Positions 26,330-36,104 of a stretch of DNA of 64,000 nucleotides are shown here, one piece after another. Both the position numbers and the translations under genes were made by a program. The DNA is from Ilyomonas sp965247435 (lineage in GTDB: Bacteria > Bacteroidota > Bacteroidia > Chitinophagales > Chitinophagaceae). The notes under the pieces were generated by a model, which was not told the DNA's origin, made no database searches, and saw only the letters and a list, made by a program, of their open reading frames with translations. The stretch's first letter is position 1. The number at the start of each line of letters is the position of its first letter. Location: NCBI GenBank assembly GCA_965247435.1, contig OZ252019.1, positions 3,038,001 through 3,102,000 on the forward strand, read 5' to 3'.

Positions 26330-26343
26330 AAGTGCATACACTT
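26330..26343. promoter_or_regulatory. Dyad upstream of the AraR-type gene
   Basis: AAGTG-CATA-CACTT, a perfect 5-bp dyad, lies 44 bp before the regulator start. It shares the AAGTG/CACTT half-site with the araB and susC motifs but has a shorter spacer, so it may or may not be a related autoregulatory site. Confidence 0.3.
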
Positions 26344-26460
26344 CTATCAGGACATATTCACATACAAGTATAAGCTGCTGCTTAATCCTGATTGTTTGTA
26401 TGGTCAAAAATAATCTTACGCTTTTAAAAAGCGAAAATTACTATTTGATAAAGTTATAAC

Positions 26461-28173
26461 CTACCAGAAACGTACATATAAAAGTGAAATAATAAGGAGT
26501 GTAATTACAATCATTGCCAGGGTGCCGGGCTGTACTTTAAACATGCTCTTATCCAGCACAAAAGCTTTCGGATTAATCTTAGGGCCGGCAAGACTCATCA
26601 GCACCATCACTACTATGGTAAACGCAAAAGCAAGCCCCATACAGATGTGAAAGGGAATCTCATAAATACCTGCACTGTTTTTATAGGCAGTGTACAAAAC
26701 CGTATCTGCACCAAACCATCTTGGGGCATACACATTAAATACAACAGACAGCAGAAAGCCGGTAATAACGCCAACTACTGCTGCCGGACCGGTCGTACGC
26801 TTCCAGAAAAAACCGAGTATAAAAATAGCAAAAATGCCCGGGCTGATAAAGCCGGTATATTTTTGAATAAATGTAAAGCCGCCTTCGCCGCCAATACCAA
26901 GTGCATCTTTCCACGTTAATAGTATAGAAACAAACAGGGCTGCCAAAATTGTGATGCGGCCTGTCCATACGAGCTTCTTTTCCGAGGAATCTTTTTTAAT
27001 GTATTTTCTGTAAATATCCAGCGTAAAAATCGTAGAGATGCTATTGGCTTTACCAGCCAGCGATGCTACGATAGCAGCCGTTAAAGCGGCCAGTGATAAG
27101 CCGATGAGGCCATTGGGAAGATAGCCAAGAATAGCTGAATAGGCATTGTCAGAAACGACTTGCCCGTTTTTACTGTTTGCCATCATTTCCGTCTGCAGCA
27201 AGCCTTTCTGGTGCAATACATAAGCAGCAATGCCCGGCAGCATTACAATCACCGGCATCAGCAGTTTTAAAAAGCCTGCGAACAGAATGCCTTTGCGTGC
27301 TGTTTGTAAATCTGCCCCTAAAGCACGTTGGGTGATGTACTGGTTACAGCCCCAGTAATTAAGGTTTACAATCCAGATACCGGCTACATAAGACAACAGG
27401 CCTGGTATAGTGAGATAGTTATCAACGTCGTGCTGCGAGGAATTAGCGTCCGGCTTGGCAAAGATCATGTGAAAGTGATCAGGCGCATTTGCAATCATGG
27501 CTTTAAAACCGGCAATAGCGTCTTCACCGTATCCGAATTGTTTGCTTACCACCGTAAGTGCAACATAAGTAGTAGCAAGGCCGCCGATAATTAACACAGA
27601 CACTTGTATCACATCGGTGAAACCAATCACCTTCATACCGCCAAGCGTAATGAACACAGCAAATACAGATAAGGCAATTACGATTAAATGAAACTGGTTT
27701 TCATCGCCGCCCGTAAGGTTATTAATTGCAACAGCGCCAAGAAATAAAATGGAAGTGAGGTTTACAAACACATACAGAAACAACCAGAAAATGGCCATTA
27801 TTAAACTTACCGATTTGTTGTACCGCGTTTCCAAAAACTGCGGCATCGTAAAAATTTTGTTCTTCAGGTAAACCGGGATAAACCATACCGCTACGATAAT
27901 GAGCGCAATGGCCGCAATCCATTCGTAGGCAGCTACCGCAACACCAATACTGAAGCCGTTGCCGCTCATGCCGATAAACTGCTCGGCAGAAATATTGGAG
28001 GCAATCAGCGAAGCACCGATTGCCCACCAGGTAAGCGAGCCTTCGGCAAGAAAAAAGTCATGCGTATCCATCACCGCTTTTTTCTTTTTGCGGTAGATAT
28101 AATATCCATAACTGGCAACGATAATAAAGTAAATAACAAAGATGATTTTGTCTTGAAGGAGGAGTTTGTTCAT
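26461..28173 (-). CDS. araP: Sodium:solute (sugar) symporter, SSS family
   Basis: 570 residues with about 14 transmembrane segments. It belongs to the SGLT-like SSS family: GSLTWWAIGASLIASNISAEQFIGMSGNGF, then FTMPQFLETRYNKSVSL, typical of sugar/Na+ cotransporters. In this position it probably brings L-arabinose or short arabino-oligosaccharides across the inner membrane, as does the AraP transporter of the Bacteroides arabinose locus. Specificity is inferred from context. It lies 286 bp after araA, so it may be served by readthrough or its own promoter. Confidence 0.85.
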   Translation of the reverse strand: MNKLLLQDKIIFVIYFIIVASYGYYIYRKKKKAVMDTHDFFLAEGSLTWWAIGASLIASNISAEQFIGMSGNGFSIGVAVAAYEWIAAIALIIVAVWFIPVYLKNKIFTMPQFLETRYNKSVSLIMAIFWLFLYVFVNLTSILFLGAVAINNLTGGDENQFHLIVIALSVFAVFITLGGMKVIGFTDVIQVSVLIIGGLATTYVALTVVSKQFGYGEDAIAGFKAMIANAPDHFHMIFAKPDANSSQHDVDNYLTIPGLLSYVAGIWIVNLNYWGCNQYITQRALGADLQTARKGILFAGFLKLLMPVIVMLPGIAAYVLHQKGLLQTEMMANSKNGQVVSDNAYSAILGYLPNGLIGLSLAALTAAIVASLAGKANSISTIFTLDIYRKYIKKDSSEKKLVWTGRITILAALFVSILLTWKDALGIGGEGGFTFIQKYTGFISPGIFAIFILGFFWKRTTGPAAVVGVITGFLLSVVFNVYAPRWFGADTVLYTAYKNSAGIYEIPFHICMGLAFAFTIVVMVLMSLAGPKINPKAFVLDKSMFKVQPGTLAMIVITLLIISLLYVRFW

Positions 28174-28459
28174 ACAGAGTCAATCGCGGTTTAAAGAAAA
28201 ATATTATAGGTTAAGCGCTTTTATTACTATAGCTGAATGACCGTTAAAAGCCCCGCGCCCAATATAGCAAGGCGGGCGGGTTATGCTGTTGGGCGGCCAG
28301 GCGTTTATAGTTGCTTACGGTAATTACCTGTTAACAATCAGATGTCCAAAGTAAGCTATTCAGCATTTACTCAGCACATTCCCGGGAAAGTATTTTTTAT
28401 TGCTTTTTATCATTTTGCCCTGCCGGTACAGTAAACGGGCCGGCGCAGCGCAACCGCTT

Positions 28460-29959
28460 TTATTTGTTCAGTTGATAATATACATCGCTCCAGCGCAATT
28501 CATTTTTAAATCCATATAAATCAGTTTTCTTACCAATAAGCACAAATTCAATCTTCGCCATATCTGCAAAATCTTCGAGGTGCTCTGCAGTAAGGTTTTG
28601 GCTATACCCGGTATGATGTGCGCCGCCCGCTAAGATCCATGCGGCGCAGCCGGTGGGCATATCCGGGTAAGGCTTCCAAAGCACGCGCGCCACCGGCAGC
28701 TTCGGCAAATCGTGCTGCGGCGCCTGGGCTTCCACTTCATTTACCAGTAAGCGAAACCGGTTGCCCATATCAATGACAGAAGCATTGATTGCAGCGCCGC
28801 CGGCCACGTTAAACACCAGCCGCACCGGGTCTTCTTTACCGCCAATACCCAGCGGATGAATTTCGCACGCAGGCTTGCCACTGGCAATTGAAGGGCAGAT
28901 TTCCAGCATGTGGCTGCCCAGTACCATTTCGTTGCCGGGCTCGAAGTGGTAGGTATAATCTTCCATAAAAGAATTACCACCCGGCAGGCCGCTGCCCATT
29001 ACTTTCATAGCCCGCACCAGCGCAGCAGTTTTCCAGTCGCCTTCGCCGCCAAAGCCATAGCCATCGTTCATTAAGCGTTGCGTGGCGATGCCCGGCAACT
29101 GCCTCATGCCATGGAGGTCTTCGAAGGTATCGGTGAAGCCTTTAAAATTACCATCCTGCAGAAAGCAGCGCAAGCCTATTTCTATTTTGGCTGCATCGCG
29201 CAGCGACTGGTAGCGGGCGCCGTTCCTCTGCAGTTCTTGTGTTAAGTTATACTGTTCATTATACTCCTCGCAAAGCTTTACAACGTCGGCATCGCTTACT
29301 TCATTAATCACCTTTACGAGGTCTCCAATGCCATAGGTGTTTACGCTGTATCCAAACTGCAGTTCCGCTTCTACTTTATCGCCTTCAGTTACTGCTACAA
29401 AGCGCATATTATCGCCAAAGCGGACAAACTTAGCGCCCTGCCAGTCGTGCCAGCCGGCGGCGGCACGCGCCCACACTGCTATACTTTGTAAAACCGTTTT
29501 ATCCTGCCAGTGCCCCGCAACAACTTTACGGCGCAGCCGCATACGGCTCGTTATAAAACCAAACTCACGGTCGCCATGCGCACTTTGGTTCAGGTTCATA
29601 AAGTCCATATCAATCTCACCCCACGGAATGTCGCGGTTAAATTGCGTATGCAAATGAAGCATCGGCTTGCGCAATATCTTCAGGCCGCCGATCCACATTT
29701 TAGCAGGCGAAAAGGTATGCATCCAGGTGATGATACCGATACAATTAATGGCTGTGTTCGCATCCTGGCAGATATTGTATATTTCTTCGGTACTTTTTAC
29801 GGTTGGTTTAAAAACAACCGTTACCGGAATATCAGCAGCATTGTTTAGGCTGGTTGCAATTTGCTGCGAATGTTCCGCCACCTGCCGTAAAGTTTCGTCT
29901 CCGTATAAATGCTGGCTGCCTGTTACAAACCAAACTTCCAGGCTTTTTAAATTTGTCAT
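28460..29959 (-). CDS. araA: L-arabinose isomerase
   Basis: 499 residues, normal length. It converts L-arabinose to L-ribulose, the first catabolic step in the cytoplasm. It starts LEVWFVTGSQHLYGDETLRQVAEHS, the conserved N-terminus, and continues with IGIITWMHTFSPAKMWI, LHLHTQFNRDIPW and FGGEGDWKTAALVRAMKVM, which include manganese-site and active-site residues. It lies 91 bp downstream of araD on the same strand, probably in one transcript with araB-araD. Confidence 0.97.
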   Translation of the reverse strand: MTNLKSLEVWFVTGSQHLYGDETLRQVAEHSQQIATSLNNAADIPVTVVFKPTVKSTEEIYNICQDANTAINCIGIITWMHTFSPAKMWIGGLKILRKPMLHLHTQFNRDIPWGEIDMDFMNLNQSAHGDREFGFITSRMRLRRKVVAGHWQDKTVLQSIAVWARAAAGWHDWQGAKFVRFGDNMRFVAVTEGDKVEAELQFGYSVNTYGIGDLVKVINEVSDADVVKLCEEYNEQYNLTQELQRNGARYQSLRDAAKIEIGLRCFLQDGNFKGFTDTFEDLHGMRQLPGIATQRLMNDGYGFGGEGDWKTAALVRAMKVMGSGLPGGNSFMEDYTYHFEPGNEMVLGSHMLEICPSIASGKPACEIHPLGIGGKEDPVRLVFNVAGGAAINASVIDMGNRFRLLVNEVEAQAPQHDLPKLPVARVLWKPYPDMPTGCAAWILAGGAHHTGYSQNLTAEHLEDFADMAKIEFVLIGKKTDLYGFKNELRWSDVYYQLNK

Positions 29960-30050
29960 TGTAATTGTTTTTTGTGGGCTGCTCGATCGCTACACAAAGG
30001 TTTATAAATATGTTGTAAGGCTTCTTATACCTGACGCTGTTGACGTGTTT

Positions 30051-30746
30051 TTATTGACCGTAATACGAATTTGCGCCGTGCTTGCGCTGATAATGCTTTT
30101 GTATAAGGGCATCCTTTAACCTTGCCGCATCGGCTTTAATAGATTCGGTAAGAAAAGCCATTTGTGCAATGTTTTCCAATACAGCACTGTTATATACTGC
30201 TTTGGCTGCTGTTTTGCCCCAGCTAAACGGTGCATGATTACCTGCCAGCATCATTTCTACTTCTTCATAACTCAGGCCTCTTTCGCGAAAGCAATCCATG
30301 ATCTGAAAACCAGTCTGGTATTCATAATTGCCACTGATCATTGCATCGCTCATTGGCGGGGCACACGGTATATCAACAGTATTGTGATCGGCATGTGTAG
30401 TGCCATAAATAGGAATATCGCGCTGTGCCTGCGCCCAGGCGGTGGCATATACCGAGTGGGTATGCACAATGCCATTTATTTTTTCCCAATGCTGGTACAA
30501 CACCGCATGTGTTTTGGTATCGGAAGAAGGACGCAAGGCGCCTTCTACTGTAGTGCCGTCAAAATCAACAATCACCATTTTACCGGGTGATAAATCTTCG
30601 TAAGGAACACCACTTGGTTTAATGGCAAATATGCCTAAACTTCTGTCGGCAGCACTTACATTGCCAAACGTAAACAATACCAATCCAAGCTTAGGCAATT
30701 GCATGTTGGCTTCGTAGGCCTCCTGTTGTATGTGTTCGTATTTCAT
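30051..30746 (-). CDS. araD: L-ribulose-5-phosphate 4-epimerase
   Basis: 231 residues. It interconverts L-ribulose 5-phosphate and D-xylulose 5-phosphate, feeding the pentose phosphate pathway. It is a class II aldolase fold with GNVSAADRSLGIFAIKPSGVPYEDL, LRPSSDTKTHAVLY, the zinc-site motif HTHSVYATAWAQ and YGTTHADHNTVDIPC. Length matches E. coli AraD. It lies 133 bp downstream of araB. Confidence 0.96.
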   Translation of the reverse strand: MKYEHIQQEAYEANMQLPKLGLVLFTFGNVSAADRSLGIFAIKPSGVPYEDLSPGKMVIVDFDGTTVEGALRPSSDTKTHAVLYQHWEKINGIVHTHSVYATAWAQAQRDIPIYGTTHADHNTVDIPCAPPMSDAMISGNYEYQTGFQIMDCFRERGLSYEEVEMMLAGNHAPFSWGKTAAKAVYNSAVLENIAQMAFLTESIKADAARLKDALIQKHYQRKHGANSYYGQ

Positions 30747-30879
30747 AATTTTTGAACCGCCAGGTCACTTAGTGTACTATCACCAGCTACACTTCGTATT
30801 TAGTAGTTGTTGATACCTGCTGCTATTCTGCCTTAATTTAAAATTTCCGGGGCTACTTCTTTACTTCCGCCTGTATGGC

Positions 30880-32550
30880 TCACAACGTTTCGATGCACTT
30901 TCCCAACTGCCTGTATTTTTCATAGCGCTTTGCATAGATGCCAACCCTGCTTTCATCAGGATGGTATGCCGCATCAAAGCCTTGCCCCATGGCCTGCATT
31001 GCATCTTCCACCTTGCTGTAAAAACCAGCCGCAGTAGCTGCAAACATAGCAGCGCCGGCCGCACAGGTTTGTTCACTTTTATGAATGCGGATAGGCATGT
31101 TAATAACATCGGCCATCAGTTGCATAATGTAGGGCGATTTTTTTGCAACGCCACCAACACCTATCAATCCTTTTACCGGGATTTGCTGTTCCCTGAATCT
31201 TTCCACAATGGCTTTAGCCCCAAAACAGGTAGCTTCCGCCAATGCCTTAAAAACATGCGGTGCGGTGCTGCCTAAGTTCAGACCGCTGATAGCCCCTTTC
31301 AGCAACTGGTTTGCATCCGGCGTTCTGCGGCCGTTCAGCCAGTCCACCGCCAGCTCATCATCTTCGCTCAAAGACAGCAGGGCCGCAGCTTTCGACAGTT
31401 CAGCAATCAGTTTATCATTCATCTCTTTTTGTAATAAAGCAGCCGTTTCGGCATCAATTAAAGAAGACTGCAGTAGCAAATGATTGACCGGGTAAGCTAC
31501 CAAATTTTTAAACCATGCATAGACATCACCAAAAGCACTTTGCCCGGCTTCCATGCCTGTCATATCCGGTATCACAGAGCCATTCACCTGGCCGCAAATG
31601 CCTTTCACCAAGGTGTCTTTTACATCCTGCGCCGGCGCTACCAGGATATCGCAGGTAGAAGTACCCATGACCTTACTTAAATGATACGGCTCAATCTGGC
31701 CGCCTACAGCGCCCATGTGCGCATCGAAGGCTCCCACGCCGATCACTACATCCACCGGCAGCCCTAAGCGTTCAGCCCATTCTTTGGAGACGGTACCGGC
31801 AGTTTTATCCGAAGTGAAGGTTTCTTTAAATAACCGCGAGGTAAAACAATTCAGCAATGGATCTAACGAGTTGAAAAATTCATTGGGCGGCAGGCCGTCA
31901 AACTGCTCCGACCACAATGCCTTATGACCGGCCGCACATACGCTGCGCTTCATTTGATGCACGTCGTTACCGCCGGTCAGCAGGAACGGAATCCAGTCGC
32001 AATGCTCCACCCACGAATAGCAGGCGGCACGCACTTCTTCATCCACCCGCAATGTGCGCAGCAGCTTTGCCCAAAACCATTCCGATGAATAAATACCGCC
32101 TACATATTGCAGGTAATTTACATCAAACTTCGTCGCATGTTCATTTATCTGGGCCGCTTCTTTCGTGGCCGTATGGTCTTTCCACAACACAAACATGGCG
32201 TGGGGGTTATCCGCAAACTGAGGCAGCAAGGCGAGCGGTGTTCCGGTTTTATCAACTGCTACCGGCGTGGAGCCGGTGGTGTCAACCGAGATGGCTTTAA
32301 TATTGGCGGCTATTGTTTTGCCTCCTTTCTGCAAGCAATCTTTTATGGTGTATTCAAGGCCTTCTATATAATCCAAAGGATGCTGGCGAAACCGGTTCTG
32401 CGAAGCATCACAATAAAGTGCATCTTTCCAGCGCGGATAATAAAACACGGAAGCAGCTACTTCAAAGCCATCGCTGACGTTTACGATAATTGAACGAACC
32501 GAATCGCTTCCATAGTCTATACCAATTACATAAGCATTATTGTTATCCAT
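30880..32550 (-). CDS. araB: Ribulokinase (FGGY family)
   Basis: 556 residues from the ATG at 32550 (MDNNNAYVIGIDYGSDSVRSI); a TTG nine bases earlier is rejected. It phosphorylates L-ribulose using ATP. The N-terminal phosphate motif is IDYGSDSVR, ISVDTTGST and GVGAFDAHMGAVGG follow, and the second FGGY domain includes GVGGVAKKSPYIMQLMADV. It is the first gene of the araB-araD-araA group, with the candidate AraR operator 46-68 bp upstream. Confidence 0.95.
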   Translation of the reverse strand: MDNNNAYVIGIDYGSDSVRSIIVNVSDGFEVAASVFYYPRWKDALYCDASQNRFRQHPLDYIEGLEYTIKDCLQKGGKTIAANIKAISVDTTGSTPVAVDKTGTPLALLPQFADNPHAMFVLWKDHTATKEAAQINEHATKFDVNYLQYVGGIYSSEWFWAKLLRTLRVDEEVRAACYSWVEHCDWIPFLLTGGNDVHQMKRSVCAAGHKALWSEQFDGLPPNEFFNSLDPLLNCFTSRLFKETFTSDKTAGTVSKEWAERLGLPVDVVIGVGAFDAHMGAVGGQIEPYHLSKVMGTSTCDILVAPAQDVKDTLVKGICGQVNGSVIPDMTGMEAGQSAFGDVYAWFKNLVAYPVNHLLLQSSLIDAETAALLQKEMNDKLIAELSKAAALLSLSEDDELAVDWLNGRRTPDANQLLKGAISGLNLGSTAPHVFKALAEATCFGAKAIVERFREQQIPVKGLIGVGGVAKKSPYIMQLMADVINMPIRIHKSEQTCAAGAAMFAATAAGFYSKVEDAMQAMGQGFDAAYHPDESRVGIYAKRYEKYRQLGKCIETL

Positions 32551-32595
32551 GTTTAGCAAGCTGTTTTGAATGTGGGAAGATAAAAATTATTTTGA

Positions 32596-32618
32596 ATAAG
32601 TGTCATTTATACAATTAT
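32596..32618. promoter_or_regulatory. Candidate AraR operator upstream of araB
   Basis: A 23-bp inverted repeat, ATAAGTGT-CATTTAT-ACAATTAT, has arms matching at 7 of 8 positions. It lies 46-68 bp before the araB ATG. Closely similar copies stand upstream of susC at 49068 and 49126. Binding by the Nudix regulator is inferred. Confidence 0.6.
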
Positions 32619-32957
32619 TATTTTCACTGCCATAAAACAGTTATTTCTTAAAAATGCTGTACCGGCTGAACAATTGCGGCGAGCCTCCGGGTCGGGCTGT
32701 CCGCTATTATCCTGTGGCGCCTTTAGCGCCATCCGCCGCAAACCTTGCTGCACATTAGATTCAGCGGGGTAACCGCTTCTATCCCTCACGTGAAGTAACA
32801 CGAAGTTATAACGCATTGGCATTCGGCTCACTTCATTGCCTGCATCGGATGCAGTAGTATAAACACAAAGATGCCTGCAATAAACAGCAAAGCGAATGTT
32901 ACTCAGCACTTCTTTTCCCCCATACACAATTAAGAGCTGATAAGTATTTAACCCTTG
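32619..32957. other. Intergenic region between the first GH43 and araB
   Basis: It holds no supported gene. It contains a GC-rich stretch with the stem TGGCGC-CTTTA-GCGCCA (32715-32731) beside text of the type GGGCTGTCCGCT, which I recall from dispersed intergenic repeats of Bacteroidota. A 106-codon minus-strand frame here has no start context or family features. Confidence 0.4.
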
Positions 32958-33974
32958 TCAAAAATTTCTTCGGCCAACCACCGGCCAGCCATTCAACCAC
33001 ACTAGTTTTTCTATCCGCAACTTCGACCGGCCGTTGTCATGTGCATCGTATCCGTGATAAACGAGGTAATCGGTTCCGTTGAAACTCACCACCGCATTGT
33101 GTCCTACGCCATACCAGTTTTTATCGCCTTCCAGCAAAGTAGAGCCGCCGCCCAAGTTCATTGGCACGCCATCCCTGTCAACGTAAGGACCATACACGTT
33201 TTCGCTGCGGCCAATCATCATTTTATACGTGCTCTTTTCGCCACGGCAACAGTAATCAAACGATACAAACAGGTAGTAAAAATTATCCTTTTTAAAAATG
33301 AAGGGTCCTTCAATAGCTGCATCGCCGGCAACACTGTCGGGCAGTATAAAATCGCGTCTGCGGCTTGCAACCGTGTACCATTGTTCGGGCTGCGCAATGG
33401 CTAATAAATCAGCGTCCATCTTTACCAGTTTTATGCCGTTCCAGAACGAACCAAACACCAGCCATGACGTGCCTTTTTCATCCGTAATTAAGTTGGGGTC
33501 AATGGCATTCCACATATCCCTGCCAGGAACAGATTGTATTACTTTACCATGATCAATCCATTTAAAATTTTTAGAAGCCGTGTCTAATGTTTTATTGGTA
33601 GCCACACCAATAGCCGATGTGTTTTTTCCAAAAGCAGATACCGCATAGTATAAATAAAAGAGGCCGTTGTGATAGCTGATATCGGGCGCCCAGATATGGC
33701 CTTTAAAGCCCGGGATTGCCTGCACTGCCCAGTCCGGCGCCTTTGCAAAGACCGGGCTTTGCTGCTTCCAGTGTTTCATATCGGTAGAAGAGAAAGCGGA
33801 GATGCCCCAGCCCGTGCAAAAGATATAATACGAGCTGTCCTGCCGTATCATTACCGGGTCGTGTACCATGGGCAACGTATCGTTGTATGGAGCTGGCGGA
33901 AAAGGAGATTGGGCAATGGAATACACATTAAAAATAATACAGCAACAAGATAATAAACCAATTATTTTTTTCAT
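32958..33974 (-). CDS. GH43 arabinan endo-1,5-alpha-L-arabinosidase, secreted
   Basis: 338 residues with a signal peptide (about 1-22, ending IAQ). Five-bladed propeller residues: base Asp39 (VHDP), pKa-modulating Asp159 (AIDPN) and acid Glu222 (IEGPF). The blocks FCTGWGISAFSSTDMKHW, GHIWAPDISYHNG and SFDYCCRGEKSTYKMMIG are typical of endo-arabinanases. It probably cuts alpha-1,5-L-arabinan backbones in the periplasm. It starts 17 bp after a GH51 gene. There is no CBM. Confidence 0.92.
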   Translation of the reverse strand: MKKIIGLLSCCCIIFNVYSIAQSPFPPAPYNDTLPMVHDPVMIRQDSSYYIFCTGWGISAFSSTDMKHWKQQSPVFAKAPDWAVQAIPGFKGHIWAPDISYHNGLFYLYYAVSAFGKNTSAIGVATNKTLDTASKNFKWIDHGKVIQSVPGRDMWNAIDPNLITDEKGTSWLVFGSFWNGIKLVKMDADLLAIAQPEQWYTVASRRRDFILPDSVAGDAAIEGPFIFKKDNFYYLFVSFDYCCRGEKSTYKMMIGRSENVYGPYVDRDGVPMNLGGGSTLLEGDKNWYGVGHNAVVSFNGTDYLVYHGYDAHDNGRSKLRIEKLVWLNGWPVVGRRNF

Positions 33975-33991
33975 ACAACAGGATTAACAAC

Positions 33992-35989
33992 TCACATCAT
34001 TTTTACTCTTACAATGGTGAAGGAATACGGCTTTAAAGTAAGACTTATACCTTTACCTTTTACGGCAATGCTTTCTTCTTTCGGCGAAACGTTCATCGGA
34101 TTATCAAAGCTGTTCATCGCGCTTAAATCATCGCTTTGCAGCGTAATGAGTTTGCCGGATGCAGCTAATTTTTTGCCATCAATAGTTAACTGTTTTGTTT
34201 GTTGTTTATCCGACGCATTGATGAGTTTTACAATTACTTCATTGGTGTTTTTATCAATGGCTGCGGCTGCGTATAAACTGTCTTTACCGGCCAGTTCTTC
34301 ACCGTTCTGGAGGATGCTTATTTCATTGGTGCCTTTGTTGAGTGAAAATAATTTCTGCACCTGGTAATCAGTAGTTCCGTACGAGCGGAGGTTATCCACC
34401 CAAATCAAATCGGGCGTCCATTGCCAGGCATCTATATTGGCAAATAGCGGCGCATAAGAAGCCATAAAAACCACGTCGGCATTGCGTTCTAGGCCAGTCA
34501 TAAAAGCGGCTTCACTCAGTGCAGTGAGCCAGTTGTTTTTATTGTCAACACTTACTGTATGGTCGCTTTGCGCAGCGTATTCGCCGGCAAATATTTTAGA
34601 ACTATGCTTATCGTAGTTGTCATAACGTTTTGCATTTAGCAGAAACCATTCCGGCTTACGGTAATAATGCTCATCAATAATGTCTGCATGCATCGTACGC
34701 AAGCTGTCGTTCAGCAAATCGAAGCGGTCGCCATTCGGATCGGTGCCACTGCTGTTCACGATTTTAAAGTCGGGATATTTAGCCTTGATGGCTTTGGTAA
34801 ATACTTTCAGTCTTTCCAGATATTGCGGCCCCCAGTTTTCGTTGCCCACGCCCATCATCTTCAAATTAAACGGCGCGGGATGTCCCATATCCGCGCGCAC
34901 TTTGCCCCATTTGGTAGTGGCATCGCCGTTGGCAAATTCTATCAAATCCAACGCATCCTGCACATAAGGATCCAAATCTTCCATCGGCACCAATTCCGCT
35001 GTGTTGAACTGGCAGGCCATACCTACATTTAGTATGGGCAACGGCGAGGCGCCGATGTCTTCTGCCAACTGGAAATATTCATAAAAACCCAAGCCAAATG
35101 TCTGGTAATAATCAGGCGTTAAGCGATGCGCAAACTCTGTGTTCCAGCGGTTGATGCTTATCTGGCGGTTCTCAACCGGACCAACTGTTTTTTTCCATTG
35201 ATACCGGGTTGCCAATTCATGACCCTCTACAATGCAGCCGCCGGGAAAGCGGATAAAGCCCGGCTTCATATCGGCCAGCAACTGCACCATATCGGCACGC
35301 AGGCCACCTTTGCGGCCTTTCCAGGTATCTGATGGAAACAAGGAAATTATATCCACATCCACCACTCCAGAACCTTCAAACCAGATTCGCATTTTAGCTT
35401 TAGGCACTGTTGCATTCGCATTGAAGCTCCCTTCCGCTTTATGCCAGCCATTGCCTGTTTCAGAAGGCTTTATAATAGTGCTGCCAAGCACTTTACCGGT
35501 TGAATCTATCAACTCTACGTGCAGTGTTATGCCTGCTTTTTGCTGGCTGTATTGCATGGAAAAATCGTAACGCAAACCTTGCTTGATGCCCATTCCCCGA
35601 AAACCTTCATTGGTAAGGTTCATATCGTTTACGCTGTTTGCGTCATGCACATTTACGCGAAGAAAGCGTGGGTTGATACTATCGGCAGCCTTGCGGTTGA
35701 GCACTAAAAAGTCGCCTTCCTTCACTTTGTCGCCTGCAATCTTCCAACCCATTAACGGCATATTAAATTCAAACGAACGGTTCTTTACCAGTTCTGCATA
35801 AATGCCGCCATCGGCGCCCATGTTGATGTCTTCAAAAAAGACTCCCCACATGGTGGGTTGTATATCGGCGGTCACCTTTGCTGCGTTCACCGTGATGACC
35901 TCTTTCGTTTGCGCTGTTGAATGCAAGGCAATCGAAATGCAACAGGTTAGCAGGCAGGCAATCTGTTTTCTTTTCATACTCAATCTCAT
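33992..35989 (-). CDS. GH51 alpha-L-arabinofuranosidase with N-terminal accessory domain
   Basis: 665 residues with a signal peptide ending near HSTAQ (27). The ATG at 35977 is an equally good start. An early motif WGVFFEDINMGADGGIYAELVKNRSFEF (about 48-75) belongs to the GH51 fold, followed by an inserted beta-sandwich (about 80-220, CBM4-like). The catalytic barrel has acid/base Glu384 (VGNENWG) and nucleophile Glu470 (FAGEYA). It removes terminal alpha-L-arabinofuranosyl groups from arabinan or arabinoxylan. It differs in architecture from the shorter GH51 in this locus, so the two probably split linkage types. Confidence 0.92.
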   Translation of the reverse strand: MRLSMKRKQIACLLTCCISIALHSTAQTKEVITVNAAKVTADIQPTMWGVFFEDINMGADGGIYAELVKNRSFEFNMPLMGWKIAGDKVKEGDFLVLNRKAADSINPRFLRVNVHDANSVNDMNLTNEGFRGMGIKQGLRYDFSMQYSQQKAGITLHVELIDSTGKVLGSTIIKPSETGNGWHKAEGSFNANATVPKAKMRIWFEGSGVVDVDIISLFPSDTWKGRKGGLRADMVQLLADMKPGFIRFPGGCIVEGHELATRYQWKKTVGPVENRQISINRWNTEFAHRLTPDYYQTFGLGFYEYFQLAEDIGASPLPILNVGMACQFNTAELVPMEDLDPYVQDALDLIEFANGDATTKWGKVRADMGHPAPFNLKMMGVGNENWGPQYLERLKVFTKAIKAKYPDFKIVNSSGTDPNGDRFDLLNDSLRTMHADIIDEHYYRKPEWFLLNAKRYDNYDKHSSKIFAGEYAAQSDHTVSVDNKNNWLTALSEAAFMTGLERNADVVFMASYAPLFANIDAWQWTPDLIWVDNLRSYGTTDYQVQKLFSLNKGTNEISILQNGEELAGKDSLYAAAAIDKNTNEVIVKLINASDKQQTKQLTIDGKKLAASGKLITLQSDDLSAMNSFDNPMNVSPKEESIAVKGKGISLTLKPYSFTIVRVKMM

Positions 35990-36020
35990 TTTATTTTTAT
36001 ATTTTAAATAATTGTTTTTA

Positions 36021-36053
36021 TCAGGTCGGAGACCTGGAAGAACATAGTTTGTA
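36021..36053. repeat. 33-bp intergenic repeat, copy 1
   Basis: It begins TCAGGTCGGAGACCTGG and ends near AACATAGTTTGTA. The first part is itself a hairpin (CAGGTC-GGA-GACCTG). It matches the copy at 37129-37161 at 31 of 33 positions. It lies between GH43 and GH51 genes. Confidence 0.8.
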
Positions 36054-36104
36054 CGAAATCCGGAGACTTCCTATAGCCTTCCCTTCTTCACCTGTGGAGA
36101 AGGT

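Noticed and set aside
32607..32927. 106-codon minus-strand frame between GH43 and araB
   Set aside because: Sequence looks like translated intergenic repeat, overlaps the operator region and has no conserved features.
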